A stretch of DNA of 41,261 nt from Oscillospiraceae bacterium (lineage in GTDB: Bacteria; Bacillota; Clostridia; Oscillospirales; Oscillospiraceae), in assembly GCA_017469795.1 (NCBI GenBank), contig JAFUFT010000065.1, positions 1 to 41,261 on the forward strand, given 5' to 3'. The notes beneath the pieces are model-generated. The model was not told the DNA's origin. It was given only the letters and a program-made list of their open reading frames with translations, and searched no databases. The position numbers and the translations under genes were made by a program. Below, in pieces: positions 6,786 to 18,576 of this stretch; position 1 is the first letter of the stretch, and each line of letters begins with the position of its first letter.

Positions 6786-7418
6786 TTATGCAGCGCTGTT
6801 ATCATCCATCCAGAAAAAGCGATGGCTTCCAACGGTGGTCACGTACTGTTGCTCTTCATGCCACTGAGATGGCGTGATTGCGGGATTATACCACAGGTCA
6901 GCCCGTTCGTCCACGACCCGTTCCCCGTCATCAAATACACGGGAAACCGACTCCCGCACTTCGTCCGTCACATTGGAATAAGAAGTATAGTGAACCTGAT
7001 AATTCACAACATATTCATCAATGGAATACCCAAACCGCAGCATACCTTCCTTTATACACTGCGCAACCATCATTTGCCCTCTGGTTCCTTCACCGCCGGC
7101 TTCACACATCACGATCCGTTCAACGAACTCACGCTCATAATCTGTAAGCTGGTATTCTGCTGTAGTGGCAAGTTCCTCTGTATTCGTTTCCTCCACATCG
7201 GATTCCTCCAGCGTCAACACCGCCGAAGTCTCCTGCGCCATCGCGGGAACCGCAATACGGCTGGCAGACCAGGAATCTTCCGTATAACTGACCGACGCGT
7301 TTGAGTGTTCCTCCGTCCCTTCCTCCGAAGCGTTGGAGTTAAACGCAAAAACACAAGAGATCAGTAACGCAATACAGATGATGCAGATGGGACAAAAAAT
7401 ATGTAATCTGCGAATCAT
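6786..7418 (-). CDS. Secreted SleB-like cell wall hydrolase
   Basis: 210 residues. An N-terminal hydrophobic signal (about 5-27) is followed by a low-complexity Ser/Thr/Glu linker (28-88) and a Hydrolase_2 (SleB C-terminal type) domain from about 91. The domain opens LTDYEREFVERIVMCEAGGEG, where Glu106 matches the catalytic Glu of SleB-type lytic transglycosylases, and ends GSHRFFW, like the family's usual G-H-x-F finish. Relatives degrade cortex peptidoglycan in germination or remodel it during growth. There is no peptidoglycan-binding repeat before the domain, unlike true SleB, so the role is open. GAGG precedes the ATG and a good promoter lies about 55 nt further upstream. Confidence 0.82.
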   Translation of the reverse strand: MIRRLHIFCPICIICIALLISCVFAFNSNASEEGTEEHSNASVSYTEDSWSASRIAVPAMAQETSAVLTLEESDVEETNTEELATTAEYQLTDYEREFVERIVMCEAGGEGTRGQMMVAQCIKEGMLRFGYSIDEYVVNYQVHYTSYSNVTDEVRESVSRVFDDGERVVDERADLWYNPAITPSQWHEEQQYVTTVGSHRFFWMDDNSAA

Positions 7419-7473
7419 AATTGTTACCTCATTGTTTTCGATGGAAAATCATCAGATTTTCGTTTCTGGTGAA

Positions 7474-7502
7474 ATAATACAGCATCTTTGATTGAATGTC
7501 AA
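7474..7502 (-). promoter_or_regulatory. Sigma-A-type promoter of the SleB-like gene
   Basis: On the minus strand TTGACA (7497-7502), 17 nt, TATTAT (7474-7479). The -35 box is perfect. The start would be near 7467, about 50 nt before the ATG. A vegetative promoter argues for expression during growth rather than only in the forespore. Confidence 0.65.
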
Positions 7503-7869
7503 TAACATTTTGTCATTTGTTCTTTGTAATCAATCAATAAATTGGGGGTGTTATTGGAGCAAAACACAATATATAGTCGATTTATTATACATTCTATCTA
7601 ATTAATATGGCTAAAATTTGTCTATATTTGATTAATCTAAATGTAAACAAACCGTAAAAAGTAACATAATTATTACATCGAACCGCGTCGAATTCTGTCG
7701 TAACATTGTTATATTTTATCGCAAAAACAAAAATTTGAGCAGTTTACCTGGGTTGACATAAAGATGCGTTTTCCGATAAAATTTACGATTTTGTAACCGT
7801 TTTGATCGTGTTATTCAATGATTCGTTTTTTATTGATCTCTTTTGTCGTTTTTTGCTTGAGCGCAAAAA
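7503..7869. other. AT-rich intergenic region without a gene
   Basis: Roughly 370 bp, much richer in A and T than the surrounding coding DNA. No ORF has both a ribosome binding site and a credible length. It contains a plus-strand promoter-like element (7753-7782), a perfect dyad TAACA-T-TGTTA at 7701-7711, and an imperfect dyad GTAACATAATTATTAC at 7661-7676. No tRNA or known RNA family was recognised. Confidence 0.6.
7753..7782 (+). promoter_or_regulatory. Orphan promoter-like element on the plus strand
   Basis: TTGACA (7753-7758), 18 nt, TAAAAT (7777-7782). It points toward the ligA terminator with no convincing ORF in between. If active it would make an RNA of about 125 nt ending at the hairpin 7871-7908. 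Confidence 0.4.
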
Positions 7870-7870
7870 A

Positions 7871-7908
7871 AGAACAGGCTCAAACGTCTTTTCGTTCAAG
7901 CCTGTTCT
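7871..7908 (-). terminator. Terminator of ligA
   Basis: AGAACAGGCT (7871-7880) pairs with AGCCTGTTCT (7899-7908), and AACG/CGTT continue the stem after two mismatches. A-runs and T-runs flank both sides: seven As at 7864-7870, read as a T-run after the stem on the minus strand, and TTTT at 7909-7912 on the plus strand. It begins about ten nt beyond the ligA stop and could also end a plus-strand transcript. Confidence 0.85.
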
Positions 7909-7917
7909 TTTCACGTT

Positions 7918-10552
<2,635 letters not shown>

Positions 10553-10574
10553 AGCGTATGCCTCCCAACGCTAT

Positions 10575-10603
10575 ACTCTATGAGAAAAACGGTGGATTAT
10601 TTC
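10575..10603 (-). promoter_or_regulatory. Sigma-E-like promoter of yunB
   Basis: Minus strand: GAAATAA (10597-10603), 14 nt, CATAGAGT (10575-10582). The -10 differs at one position from CATACANT. The -35 box overlaps the pcrA stop codon. Spacing and -10 core are nearly the same as in the element before cotJ. Confidence 0.45.
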
Positions 10604-12966
10604 TTCTTCAGATGCGGGCCTGCCGCTTTCAGCATCAACCGTTTTGTCCCGACCTGATCAAATGCGATCTCAAGCAGTGCATCTCCGTTCATCTTAAGGA
10701 TGCTGATCACTAATCCGGGACCAAACGCAGTATGGACGACCTGATCCCCTTTCTGCAGTTCCAAAAGCGGGACGTTCGTCGTTCTTTGCGGGATCGGTTG
10801 TTTCGGTTTTGTATAAGTACGTTCCCCGTAACCCAGGGACTGATAAGCGGACCTGTGCGTCTTCGGGCGGCTATTCAGGCATTCATCCGGAATCTCCCCG
10901 AGAAACCTGGACGGTCTGTTGAAGGTTGTCCGGCCATACAGCATGCGCTGTTTCGCATAGGACAGGTACAATCGCTTTTTTGCACGGGTAATGGCAACGT
11001 AGCAGAGCCTGCGTTCCTCTTCCAGCTCCTCCGGATCCGTCAAAACCTTCATGCCGGGAAAGAGTCCTTCCTCCATTCCCACCAGAAATACGCACGGAAA
11101 CTCCAGTCCCTTGGCACTGTGCATCGTCATCATTACAGCTGCATCCGCATCCTGATCATACCGTTCGATGTCGGTATACAGGCTGACCTCCTCCAGGAAG
11201 CCGGCCAGCGTCGGCGATTCTGCCTCCTGAACGTAGCTGATGATGCTCGACTTCAGCTCCAGGATGTTTTCTTTCCGGCTGCGGCTTTCCACATCGTCCC
11301 GCGCGTCCAGCATGGCCAGATATCCGCTTCTTGACATGACCTCATCGTAGAATTCCGGAAGCTGCATCTCCTTGAGGTCACTGCGCAGCGATTCGATGAT
11401 GGCAGTGAATTTCGTCAGTTTTCCTACCGCTTTTTCCAGCGAAGGATACCCCTTTGGATCAGAGATAATATCATAAAGCGGGCGTCCGGCTGCATCCGCC
11501 TGTCTCTGCGCCGTCTCAATGGTCTTGGCGCCGATGCCTCGCGCTGGAACATTGATGATCCGGCGCAGCCGCAAATCATCCGTTCGATTATTGATCACGC
11601 ACAGATAGGCAAGCATGTCCTTGACTTCCGCACGGTCAAAGAATCTGGTGCCGCCGATAATACGGTACGGAATCCCGCTGCGTTTAAACGCCTGTTCCAT
11701 AGCGTTGGACTGTGCGTTGGTGCGATACAAAATGGCGTAATCCCGGAAATTATTTCCCCGGACGATTCCGGAGTTTATTTGGGAGGCAACAAAAGCAGCC
11801 TCATCACTTTCAGAATTTGCTTCATAGACCGAGATTTTATCTCCCTGGTCGTTGGCGGTCCAGAGCTTCTTGCCTTTGCGTCCCTTGTTGTTGACGATCA
11901 CAGAATTCGCGGCATCGAGAATGTACTTTGTGGAACGGTAGTTTTGCTCCAGCCGAATCACTTTTGATACAGAGTACTGCTTCTCAAAATCGAGAATATT
12001 GGAAATCGTCGCGCCGCGGAAGCGATAAATGGACTGATCGTCATCTCCGACCACGCAGATATTCTCATACCGGCCAGACAGAAGCGTTGCAAGCAGATAC
12101 TGCAGGTGATTGGTGTCCTGATACTCGTCGATCAGCACATACCGGAACTTTTTCTGGTAGTATTCCCGCACATCGTCAAAGTCCTGAAGGAGTTGAACCG
12201 TCAAAAGAATGATGTCATCAAAGTCGACTGCATTTGCCGATTTCAGGCGGTTCTGGTACTCTTCATAGGCCTGCGCGATCCGGTCTGCCCGAAAGTCCGT
12301 GCTGCTCCTTGCGGTCTTTCGATACTCCTTCGGCGAGATCATCTGATCCTTGGCGGAGCTGATCGCATTCAGTACAGACTTGGCGGGAAAGGATTTTTCC
12401 TCAAATCCCATGTCCCGAATCACTTCTTTCATGACCTTTTCCGAATCAGAAGTGTCATAAATAGTAAAGCTGCGATCATAGCCCAGGCGGTCAATGTCCC
12501 GCCGGAGGATTCTGCAGCATGCGGAGTGAAACGTCATAGCCCAGATATCCAGCGCCTCTTCTCCCAGCAAATGTTCCAGCCGTTCTTTCAGCTCGTTGGC
12601 GGCTTTGTTCGTAAAAGTGATCGCGATCACGTTCCATGGATTTGCCGGATTCAGTGCACAGAGAGAATCCGCTCTTTGCGCCAGCTCCTCCTCCGGATGT
12701 TCCGCGTAAGCGCACAGGAATTCCACATCCTCTTCCGTAACCCAATCCGGAATATCGTCACTGTCTGAGGCTCTTCCGAACCGGATCAAATTCGAGATAC
12801 GGTGAATCAGAACAGTCGTCTTGCCGCTGCCGGCTCCCGCTAACAGCAGCAGGGGCCCCTCGGTGGTCATAACGGCTTCCCGCTGCATCGGATTCAGGTT
12901 CTGGTAGTGGGCGGCAATCACCGTTCTTCTGGCATTTAAAAATCGTTCAACGTCTTTTGGATGCAT
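10597..12966 (-). CDS. pcrA: ATP-dependent DNA helicase PcrA/UvrD
   Basis: Superfamily 1 3'-5' helicase used in repair, replication restart and removal of RecA from DNA. The 789-residue protein shows the Q motif LNPMQREAV, Walker A AGAGSGKT, motif II DEYQDTN, motif III GDDDQSIYRFRGA, motif IV QNYRST, motif V TMHSAKGLEFP and motif VI VAITRAKKRLYL. A C-terminal Tudor-like segment (LQKGDQVVHTAFGPG) contacts RNA polymerase in B. subtilis PcrA. An acidic insertion near 78-103 after motif I makes it longer than the usual 720-760 residues. AAAGGAG lies five nt before the ATG. It has its own promoter although sigF is just upstream in the same direction. Confidence 0.96.
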   Translation of the reverse strand: MHPKDVERFLNARRTVIAAHYQNLNPMQREAVMTTEGPLLLLAGAGSGKTTVLIHRISNLIRFGRASDSDDIPDWVTEEDVEFLCAYAEHPEEELAQRADSLCALNPANPWNVIAITFTNKAANELKERLEHLLGEEALDIWAMTFHSACCRILRRDIDRLGYDRSFTIYDTSDSEKVMKEVIRDMGFEEKSFPAKSVLNAISSAKDQMISPKEYRKTARSSTDFRADRIAQAYEEYQNRLKSANAVDFDDIILLTVQLLQDFDDVREYYQKKFRYVLIDEYQDTNHLQYLLATLLSGRYENICVVGDDDQSIYRFRGATISNILDFEKQYSVSKVIRLEQNYRSTKYILDAANSVIVNNKGRKGKKLWTANDQGDKISVYEANSESDEAAFVASQINSGIVRGNNFRDYAILYRTNAQSNAMEQAFKRSGIPYRIIGGTRFFDRAEVKDMLAYLCVINNRTDDLRLRRIINVPARGIGAKTIETAQRQADAAGRPLYDIISDPKGYPSLEKAVGKLTKFTAIIESLRSDLKEMQLPEFYDEVMSRSGYLAMLDARDDVESRSRKENILELKSSIISYVQEAESPTLAGFLEEVSLYTDIERYDQDADAAVMMTMHSAKGLEFPCVFLVGMEEGLFPGMKVLTDPEELEEERRLCYVAITRAKKRLYLSYAKQRMLYGRTTFNRPSRFLGEIPDECLNSRPKTHRSAYQSLGYGERTYTKPKQPIPQRTTNVPLLELQKGDQVVHTAFGPGLVISILKMNGDALLEIAFDQVGTKRLMLKAAGPHLKKK

Positions 12967-13007
12967 AGCTACTCCTTTATCATGCCTTATCGATCTTAGT
13001 GACTGTT

Positions 13008-13036
13008 ATTTTATCATACATCCATTTTGCCGTCAA
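13008..13036 (-). promoter_or_regulatory. Sigma-A-type promoter of pcrA
   Basis: Minus strand TTGACG (13031-13036), 17 nt, TAAAAT (13008-13013), in the 95-bp gap between sigF and pcrA. It lets pcrA be expressed apart from the sporulation operon upstream. Confidence 0.65.
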
Positions 13037-13061
13037 ATTACAAGTCCATTACAAAGCTTAT

Positions 13062-13766
13062 CTACATTTCTGTTAACATTGTCCGCAGACGCTCCAGCGC
13101 TTTCCGTTCGATCCTCGAAACCTGAACCTGGCTGACGCCAAGTACATACGCTGTTTTATCCTGGGTCATCCCTCGAAAAAAACGCATATCCAAAACCGCC
13201 TGTTGTCTCGGATCCAATGTAGTAATTGCGTCCTGCAGCATCACAGCGTCGATGATCGACTCTTCTATTTCCACTCCGGGGATCATCTGTTCCAGGCTGC
13301 ACCCATCCTCTCCTACCGGTCTTTGGAGGGAACAGGCCGGCGTGAGCGCCGTCTCCGCCACTGCAATCTCTTCTGCCGACAGTCCGGTTTCCGCGACAAT
13401 TTCTCCAAGGCTCGGTTCCCGTCCCCGCTCGGCACAAAGACGCGTGCGGGCTGTCTTGATTCTGGCCGCCTGTTCCTTGATCGTCCGGCTCACCTTGATC
13501 GTTCCGTCATCCCGCAGAAAGCGTCTGATTTCTCCGGCTATTTTCGGCACGGCATATGTGGAAAACTGTGTGCCAAGGGACTTGTCAAATCCTTCGATCG
13601 CTTTTAAAAAGCCGAGACATCCAAGCTGATACAAATCGTCCATCTCGACGCCCCGTCCGGAAAACCGCCTTACGATGCTCCAGATCAGGCCCGAATTATC
13701 GAGGATCATCTGTTCCTTCGCCGATTGATCTCCATCCTGCGCTTTTTCCAAAAGCACAGAACTCAT
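13062..13766 (-). CDS. sigF: Forespore RNA polymerase sigma factor SigF (SpoIIAC)
   Basis: 234-residue sigma-70 family factor. Region 2 covers DLYQLGCLGFLKAIEGFD and FSTYAVPKIAGEIRRFLRDDG, region 3 follows, and region 4 ends with the helix-turn-helix QDKTAYVLGVSQVQVSRIERKAL. Sequence alone fits SigF, SigG or SigB. The position directly after spoIIAA-spoIIAB identifies it as SigF, the first forespore-specific sigma factor, held inactive by SpoIIAB and released by SpoIIAA. The start overlaps the spoIIAB stop by four bases (ATGA), typical of coupled translation. The Met-Ser-Ser start lacks an N-terminal extension, as expected for a factor that is not made as a proprotein. No terminator was seen after the stop. 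Confidence 0.95.
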   Translation of the reverse strand: MSSVLLEKAQDGDQSAKEQMILDNSGLIWSIVRRFSGRGVEMDDLYQLGCLGFLKAIEGFDKSLGTQFSTYAVPKIAGEIRRFLRDDGTIKVSRTIKEQAARIKTARTRLCAERGREPSLGEIVAETGLSAEEIAVAETALTPACSLQRPVGEDGCSLEQMIPGVEIEESIIDAVMLQDAITTLDPRQQAVLDMRFFRGMTQDKTAYVLGVSQVQVSRIERKALERLRTMLTEM

Positions 13767-14209
13767 AGATCTGCATCCTCACTTTTCAGGATTCTTGTCA
13801 TCGTCACCGTAGTTCCCCGTCCCGTTTCCGAATCCACTTTCAGATCCGACATAAATCGTTCCATGATTGTAAATCCCATGCCACTTCGCTCTTCCCCGCC
13901 CGTCGTGAACAGCGGGGTCCTCGCCTGCTCCACATCCTCAATTCCGACTCCCTGATCCGTGATCTGAATCGAAATCACGTTGTTTTCCAGCCTGCAGCTC
14001 ATTTTTATCATACCGATTGTATCGGGATAGCCGTGCACAATGCAGTTTGTCACCGCTTCACTGACCGCCGTTTTGATATCAGAGAGCTCTTCCATTGTCG
14101 GATCGGCCTGAACCAAAAATGCCGCAGCAATCGCTCTGGAGAGCGCCTCATTCTCGCTGCAGCTCGGAAACTCCGCATAAACGCTGTTTGTCAGATTACG
14201 ATTACTCAT
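13763..14209 (-). CDS. spoIIAB: Anti-sigma F factor / serine kinase SpoIIAB
   Basis: 148-residue GHKL-type ATPase that binds SigF in the predivisional cell and phosphorylates SpoIIAA. It has the N box EAVTNCIVHGYP, the G1 box DQGVGIEDVEQAR and the G2 region with GMGF, all needed for ATP binding. The upstream reading frame stays open to 14287, but the start at 14209 gives the usual MSNRNLTN beginning and has GGAGG eight nt upstream. It overlaps the end of spoIIAA by eight bases and the start of sigF by four. This compact layout is the same as in Bacillus. Confidence 0.95.
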   Translation of the reverse strand: MSNRNLTNSVYAEFPSCSENEALSRAIAAAFLVQADPTMEELSDIKTAVSEAVTNCIVHGYPDTIGMIKMSCRLENNVISIQITDQGVGIEDVEQARTPLFTTGGEERSGMGFTIMERFMSDLKVDSETGRGTTVTMTRILKSEDADL

Positions 14210-14525
14210 ATTGCGCTCCTCCCTGTATCTCTGCAATCTGTTGTATCCCGGCCGCATCAAACACGCGCATCGGCTGCGGCTGAACATTGCATAGGATCAG
14301 CTTTCCGCCCAACTCCCGCATTCTCCTGACGCACATGATCACGATGGCGATTCCCGATGAATCCATAAACGCGACGTCACGGAAATCAAGGGTGCATCTC
14401 TGGGGTGCATAGGCGTCGATTTTATCTGCAATGATTTTCATTGCGCGCTGAGCTTCATGGTGATCTATTTCTCCTGTCAGCGCAACAGTCATCCTGTTAT
14501 TCTGCAGATAGCTTCTGATATACAT
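14202..14525 (-). CDS. spoIIAA: Anti-anti-sigma factor SpoIIAA
   Basis: 107-residue STAS-domain protein that, when unphosphorylated, displaces SigF from SpoIIAB. The phosphorylation site lies in FMDSSGIAIV (Ser56/57), with the family's VALTGEIDHHEA strand near the N-terminus. The frame continues upstream, but MYIRSYLQ at 14525 is the natural family start and has GGGAG in front. It is the first gene of the spoIIA operon. A -10-like TATAAT and a Spo0A-box-like TTCGACA lie 32 and 59 nt upstream, consistent with control by Spo0A at the onset of sporulation. Confidence 0.94.
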   Translation of the reverse strand: MYIRSYLQNNRMTVALTGEIDHHEAQRAMKIIADKIDAYAPQRCTLDFRDVAFMDSSGIAIVIMCVRRMRELGGKLILCNVQPQPMRVFDAAGIQQIAEIQGGAQYE

Positions 14526-14556
14526 AGAACCGCTCCCATTCCGCAATAATAATATG

Positions 14557-14591
14557 ATTATAAGTAAACAGCACAGGATATACTGTCGAAA
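14557..14591 (-). promoter_or_regulatory. Candidate Spo0A box and -10 element of the spoIIA operon
   Basis: Minus strand TTTCGACA (14584-14591) contains a perfect Spo0A box (TTCGACA, the complement of TGTCGAA). A consensus TATAAT lies at 14557-14562. The box ends 21 nt before the -10, so it covers the -35 area. This resembles Spo0A-activated sigma-A promoters such as B. subtilis spoIIG, whose -35 is unusually far upstream. I see no sigma-H element (AGGA then GAAT with correct spacing), although B. subtilis spoIIA uses sigma-H. Confidence 0.5.
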
Positions 14592-14608
14592 GTATGTCCT
14601 GTGCTGTT
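14566..14608 (-). terminator. Hairpin after folC, carrying the Spo0A-box-like site
   Basis: AACAGCACAGGA at one end pairs with TCCTGTGCTGTT at the other, and ATACT pairs with AGTAT above. It begins three nt beyond the folC stop. On the minus strand it is followed by TTTACTTATAAT, a mediocre T-run; on the plus strand by six Ts. The apex holds the Spo0A-like box, so this DNA may both end folC and start spoIIA. Confidence 0.6.
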
Positions 14609-14610
14609 TT

Positions 14611-15861
14611 TTATGGATCAAGAAGTTTGACGGCTTCACCGGCGGCATATACAGAGCCGCAGATCAGAATCATTTCTTCCTTTGAAGCGATCTTTTTTGC
14701 CAGTTCAATTCCGTCTGAAACCGTCGGCGCGGTCAACACCTCACAATACGGCTCCGCCTGAGCTGCCAGTTCATCTTGCGGCAGAGATCTCGGCAAACCG
14801 ACTGAGGCTGCAATAAGCGTTTTGCTCCTCCTGGCGATCTCCGGAATACAGGCTGCATAGTCCTTGTCGCGCATCATCGCCATAACCGAAATCATCGGCC
14901 GCCCTTTGAGCAAAGTGTCCAGCGTATCTGTCAGGGTCCGGATTCCTGCGGGATTATGGCCGGCATCAATCAGGACGGTCGGAACTCCAGGCAGATACTG
15001 AAGTCTTCCTTTCCAGGCTGTTCGTTCAATTCCGGCAACAATATCCGAATCGGAAATACCTGCTGCGGTGCAAATCTCCCAGGCTGTAATGGCGTTATCC
15101 ACCTGATGTCTCCCCAGCAGGGGAACATTTACGGCGCACCCTTTGTATTCCATACGTGTCCCCACCAGAGATTCTGCGAGAATCGTCCTTTCACGGAGAA
15201 CAATCAAAGCGCAGCCTTTCTGATCCGCAGTCTCTTTGATCACGTCCATCGCTTCCGGCTCCTGCGCACCGGAGACAACTTTGGTGCCCTGCTTGATGAT
15301 CCCGCTTTTCTCCAAGGCAATCTCAGCTAACGTATTTCCGAGTACTGCTGTATGATCCAGAGAAATCGGGGTAATGCAGCATACCTCCGGTGCGCGAAGA
15401 ACGTTTGTGGCGTCATACCGGCCGCCCAAGCCGACCTCAATCACCGCGTAGTCCACATGCATCTGTGCAAACGCATAAAAGGCAATGGCTGTGACCAGTT
15501 CAAACTCATTGATCGGTTCATAGCCGAGTCTCTCAAGCGATTCCTCTTCCGCCATTACTGCCTCAAAACAGGAAACCAGCATCTCTTCCGAAATGCAGTT
15601 CCTGTCAAATTGGATCCGTTCTCTGAAATCCACCAAATACGGAGAGGTAAACAGTCCAACATGGTAACCGGCTGTTCGAAGGATCGATTCTGTAAACGCG
15701 CAAACGCTTCCCTTTCCGTTGGTTCCCGCTACATGGATGCACCGGATCTGATCCTGCGGATTTCCCAGCCGCTCCATCAGCCTTGTCATACGCTCCAGAG
15801 AGGCCACGGACGAGAAGCGTTTTCTGCTGTGGATCGCAGAGAGTGCTTCCGGATAGGTCAT
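14611..15861 (-). CDS. folC: Folylpolyglutamate synthase / dihydrofolate synthase
   Basis: Adds glutamate to dihydropteroate or folates in an ATP-dependent reaction. The 416-residue Mur-ligase-like protein has the P-loop GTNGKGS (46-52), the FTSPYLVDFRERI substrate loop, the VGLGGRYDATN motif and the C-terminal DAGHNPAG. Other ATGs lie at 15870 and 15897, but AGGAG is nine nt before 15861 and MTYPEALSAIHSRKRF is the typical FolC start. It follows valS (60 nt) with a weak hairpin between, so valS-folC may be cotranscribed, as in many Firmicutes. It lies directly upstream of the spoIIA operon. Confidence 0.94.
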   Translation of the reverse strand: MTYPEALSAIHSRKRFSSVASLERMTRLMERLGNPQDQIRCIHVAGTNGKGSVCAFTESILRTAGYHVGLFTSPYLVDFRERIQFDRNCISEEMLVSCFEAVMAEEESLERLGYEPINEFELVTAIAFYAFAQMHVDYAVIEVGLGGRYDATNVLRAPEVCCITPISLDHTAVLGNTLAEIALEKSGIIKQGTKVVSGAQEPEAMDVIKETADQKGCALIVLRERTILAESLVGTRMEYKGCAVNVPLLGRHQVDNAITAWEICTAAGISDSDIVAGIERTAWKGRLQYLPGVPTVLIDAGHNPAGIRTLTDTLDTLLKGRPMISVMAMMRDKDYAACIPEIARRSKTLIAASVGLPRSLPQDELAAQAEPYCEVLTAPTVSDGIELAKKIASKEEMILICGSVYAAGEAVKLLDP

Positions 15862-15880
15862 GGTATTCATCTCCTGAAAT

Positions 15881-15913
15881 GAGGCTGCCGCATTCACGTT
15901 GTACGGCAGCCTC
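15881..15913 (-). terminator. Hairpin between valS and folC
   Basis: GAGGCTGCCG (15881-15890) pairs perfectly with CGGCAGCCTC (15904-15913). The minus-strand side is followed by only ATTTC before the folC ribosome binding site, so it is probably leaky. The plus-strand side is followed by GTTTT. Confidence 0.55.
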
Positions 15914-15920
15914 GTTTTCC

Positions 15921-18554
15921 TTACTTCTTCAGTTTTTGATAGCTCTCCTCAAGTTGCTGAATCAGCGCGCTGAGTTTCTCCGCCTTCTCGCGTTCCGCCG
16001 CAACGACCTGTTCCGGCGCTTTGCCCAGGAATCCGGGATTGGAAAGCTTCTTTTCCACGCCTTCCAGATTCTTGCGGTTCTTGGTCAGTTCCTTCTCCAG
16101 GCGCTGCAGTTCTTTTTCCACATCCACAAGCTGATCCATCGGCATGAACATCTTCGCGTCATGGGTCACACAGGACACCATGTCATCCGCTCCATCCGGG
16201 GCCGCGCTGCCCACAACCAGCTGATCTGCATATGCAAGCTTCAAAATGAACGCCTGTCCCTGCCGGAACACATCCTGCTTATCGGTCACGATATACAGGG
16301 TGGATTTTTTGCTGGGCGGCACGTTCATTTCCGCACGGCGGTTACGGACGGCGCGAATTGCGTCCATAATGCTTTCCATGGCAGATTCCTCCGCCGGGAA
16401 ATTCAGCCGTTCTGCGGGAACGGGCCACGAGGCGATCATCAGGCTTTCTCCGTCGTGGGGGATCGCCTGCCAAATTTCTTCCGTGATAAAGGGCATAAAG
16501 GGATGCAGCAGACGCAGGAACTGGTCGAGAACATAAACAAGGACCTGCTGCGCAACGGTCTTGCTTCCTTCGTCATCGGCATAGAGACGGGCCTTGGTCA
16601 GCTCGATATACCAGTCGCAGTAGTCGTCCCAGATGAAGTCATAGATTTTCTGAACTGCGATGCCCAGTTCGTACTTGTCCATGTTTTCCGTCACTTCCCC
16701 GATCAGACGGTTCAGCTTGGAGAGGATCCACTTGTCTTCCTGCTCCAGCAGCGAGAGTTCCGGAAGCTCGTTTTTGTCGATGGAGAGATTCATCATCACA
16801 TAACGGCTGGCATTCCAGATCTTATTGGCAAAGTTCCGCATGGCCTCGCAGCGTTCCACATAGAACCGCATATCGTTGCCGGGAGAGTTGCCGGTGATCA
16901 TATTCATGCGCAGCGCGTCGGCACCGTACTGCTCCACCATCTCCAGCGGGTCGATGCCGTTGCCGAGAGACTTGGACATCTTCCTTCCTTTGTCGTCTCT
17001 GACCAGGCCATGGATCAGCACCGTATGGAACGGCGTCATTGCCGTCTGCTCACAGCCGGAGAAGATCATCCGCGCCACCCAGAAGAAGATGATATCATAC
17101 CCGGTGACCAGCACGTCCGTGGGATAGAAGTAATCAAGATCCTCGGTTTTCTCAGGCCACCCCAGCGTCTCAAAGGGCCAAAGCGCCGAGGAGAACCAGG
17201 TGTCAAGCACATCCTCTTCGCGGGTAATGTGTTTGCTTCCGCAATGGCAGCATTCGGTCGGGTCGTCCCTTGAAACCGTGTATTCCCCGCAATCCTCGCA
17301 TTTCCAGGCCGGGATCTGATGTCCCCACCAGAGCTGCCGGGAAATACACCAGTCATGCACATTCTCCATCCAGTTGGTGTAGGTCTTGGCAAACCGGTCC
17401 GGGACGAATCTCGTCTCTCCTTCATTGACAACCCGGAGCGCTTCCTTGGCAAGCGGCTGCATCTTGACAAACCACTGTGCAGAGATGAGCGGCTCCACGT
17501 CATTATGGCACCGATAGCAGGTGGAAACATTGTGGGTGTAATCTTCCACCTTCTCCAGATACCCCTGCTCCTCCAGATCTTTCACCACGGCTTTCCGGCA
17601 CTCATACCGGTCCATCCCGTTGTAAGGTCCGCCGAGCTCGTTGATCCGGCCGTTATCATCGATCACACGAATGATCTCAAGATTATGCCGCTGCCCCACC
17701 TCGAAGTCGTTGGGATCATGGGCAGGCGTCATTTTCACGCAGCCGGTTCCGAAATCCATCTCCACATAGTCGTCGGCAACGATCGGGATCTCCCGGTTCA
17801 TGATCGGCAGAATGCAGGTTTTTCCCACAAGATCACGGTAGCGCTCGTCATTGGGATTCACTGCAACGCCGGTATCGCCCATCATTGTCTCCGGGCGAGT
17901 CGTGGCGACCACCAGATATCTGCCCGGCTCATCCTTCAGGGGATAGCGAAGATGCCACAGCTTTCCGGGTTTTTCAGAATACTCCACCTCCGCGTCGGAA
18001 AGCGCAGTGGCGCAGTGCGGGCACCAGTTGATAATCCTGCTGCCTTTATAAATCAGGCCCTTTTCATAGAGCCGGACAAAGACCTCCCGAACCGCCTTGG
18101 AGCATCCTTCATCCATCGTGAAACGATGACGCTGCCAGTCGCAGGAGGAACCCAGTGTCCGCTGCTGGCGGACAATGCGATCTCCATACTTTTCTTTCCA
18201 GTCCCACACTCTCTCCAGGAACTTCTCCCTGCCGAGGTCATAACGGGTAAGGCCCTCTTTCCGCAGTTCTTCCTCCACCTTGATCTGGGTTGCGATGCCC
18301 GCATGATCACAGCCCGGAAGCCACAGCGCGGCATACCCCTGCATCCGCTTAAAGCGGATCAGGATGTCCTGCAGCGTGCAGTCCATGGCGTGCCCCATAT
18401 GCAGCTGTCCCGTCACATTGGGAGGCGGCATGACAATTGTAAACGGTTTTTTCTCAGGATCCCGCTTTGTGTGGAAATACCCGCCCTTTTCCCACATTTC
18501 GTAGATGCCGGATTCCACTTGTTTCGGATCGTAAGTCTTTGGCAGTTCTTTCAT
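15921..18554 (-). CDS. valS: Valyl-tRNA synthetase
   Basis: Class I aminoacyl-tRNA synthetase charging tRNA-Val. The 877-residue protein begins with the usual KTYDPKQVE and has the HIGH-type signature [14 protein letters not shown] (44-57), an editing (CP1) domain with [11 protein letters not shown], a KMSKS loop [11 protein letters not shown] (about 525), the anticodon-binding domain and a C-terminal coiled coil ([19 protein letters not shown]). The length is standard. AAGGAG precedes the ATG. A T-box leader directly upstream makes expression depend on uncharged tRNA-Val. folC follows. Confidence 0.97.
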   Translation of the reverse strand: MKELPKTYDPKQVESGIYEMWEKGGYFHTKRDPEKKPFTIVMPPPNVTGQLHMGHAMDCTLQDILIRFKRMQGYAALWLPGCDHAGIATQIKVEEELRKEGLTRYDLGREKFLERVWDWKEKYGDRIVRQQRTLGSSCDWQRHRFTMDEGCSKAVREVFVRLYEKGLIYKGSRIINWCPHCATALSDAEVEYSEKPGKLWHLRYPLKDEPGRYLVVATTRPETMMGDTGVAVNPNDERYRDLVGKTCILPIMNREIPIVADDYVEMDFGTGCVKMTPAHDPNDFEVGQRHNLEIIRVIDDNGRINELGGPYNGMDRYECRKAVVKDLEEQGYLEKVEDYTHNVSTCYRCHNDVEPLISAQWFVKMQPLAKEALRVVNEGETRFVPDRFAKTYTNWMENVHDWCISRQLWWGHQIPAWKCEDCGEYTVSRDDPTECCHCGSKHITREEDVLDTWFSSALWPFETLGWPEKTEDLDYFYPTDVLVTGYDIIFFWVARMIFSGCEQTAMTPFHTVLIHGLVRDDKGRKMSKSLGNGIDPLEMVEQYGADALRMNMITGNSPGNDMRFYVERCEAMRNFANKIWNASRYVMMNLSIDKNELPELSLLEQEDKWILSKLNRLIGEVTENMDKYELGIAVQKIYDFIWDDYCDWYIELTKARLYADDEGSKTVAQQVLVYVLDQFLRLLHPFMPFITEEIWQAIPHDGESLMIASWPVPAERLNFPAEESAMESIMDAIRAVRNRRAEMNVPPSKKSTLYIVTDKQDVFRQGQAFILKLAYADQLVVGSAAPDGADDMVSCVTHDAKMFMPMDQLVDVEKELQRLEKELTKNRKNLEGVEKKLSNPGFLGKAPEQVVAAEREKAEKLSALIQQLEESYQKLKK

Positions 18555-18576
18555 GGATTCATCTCCTTAAATATCA

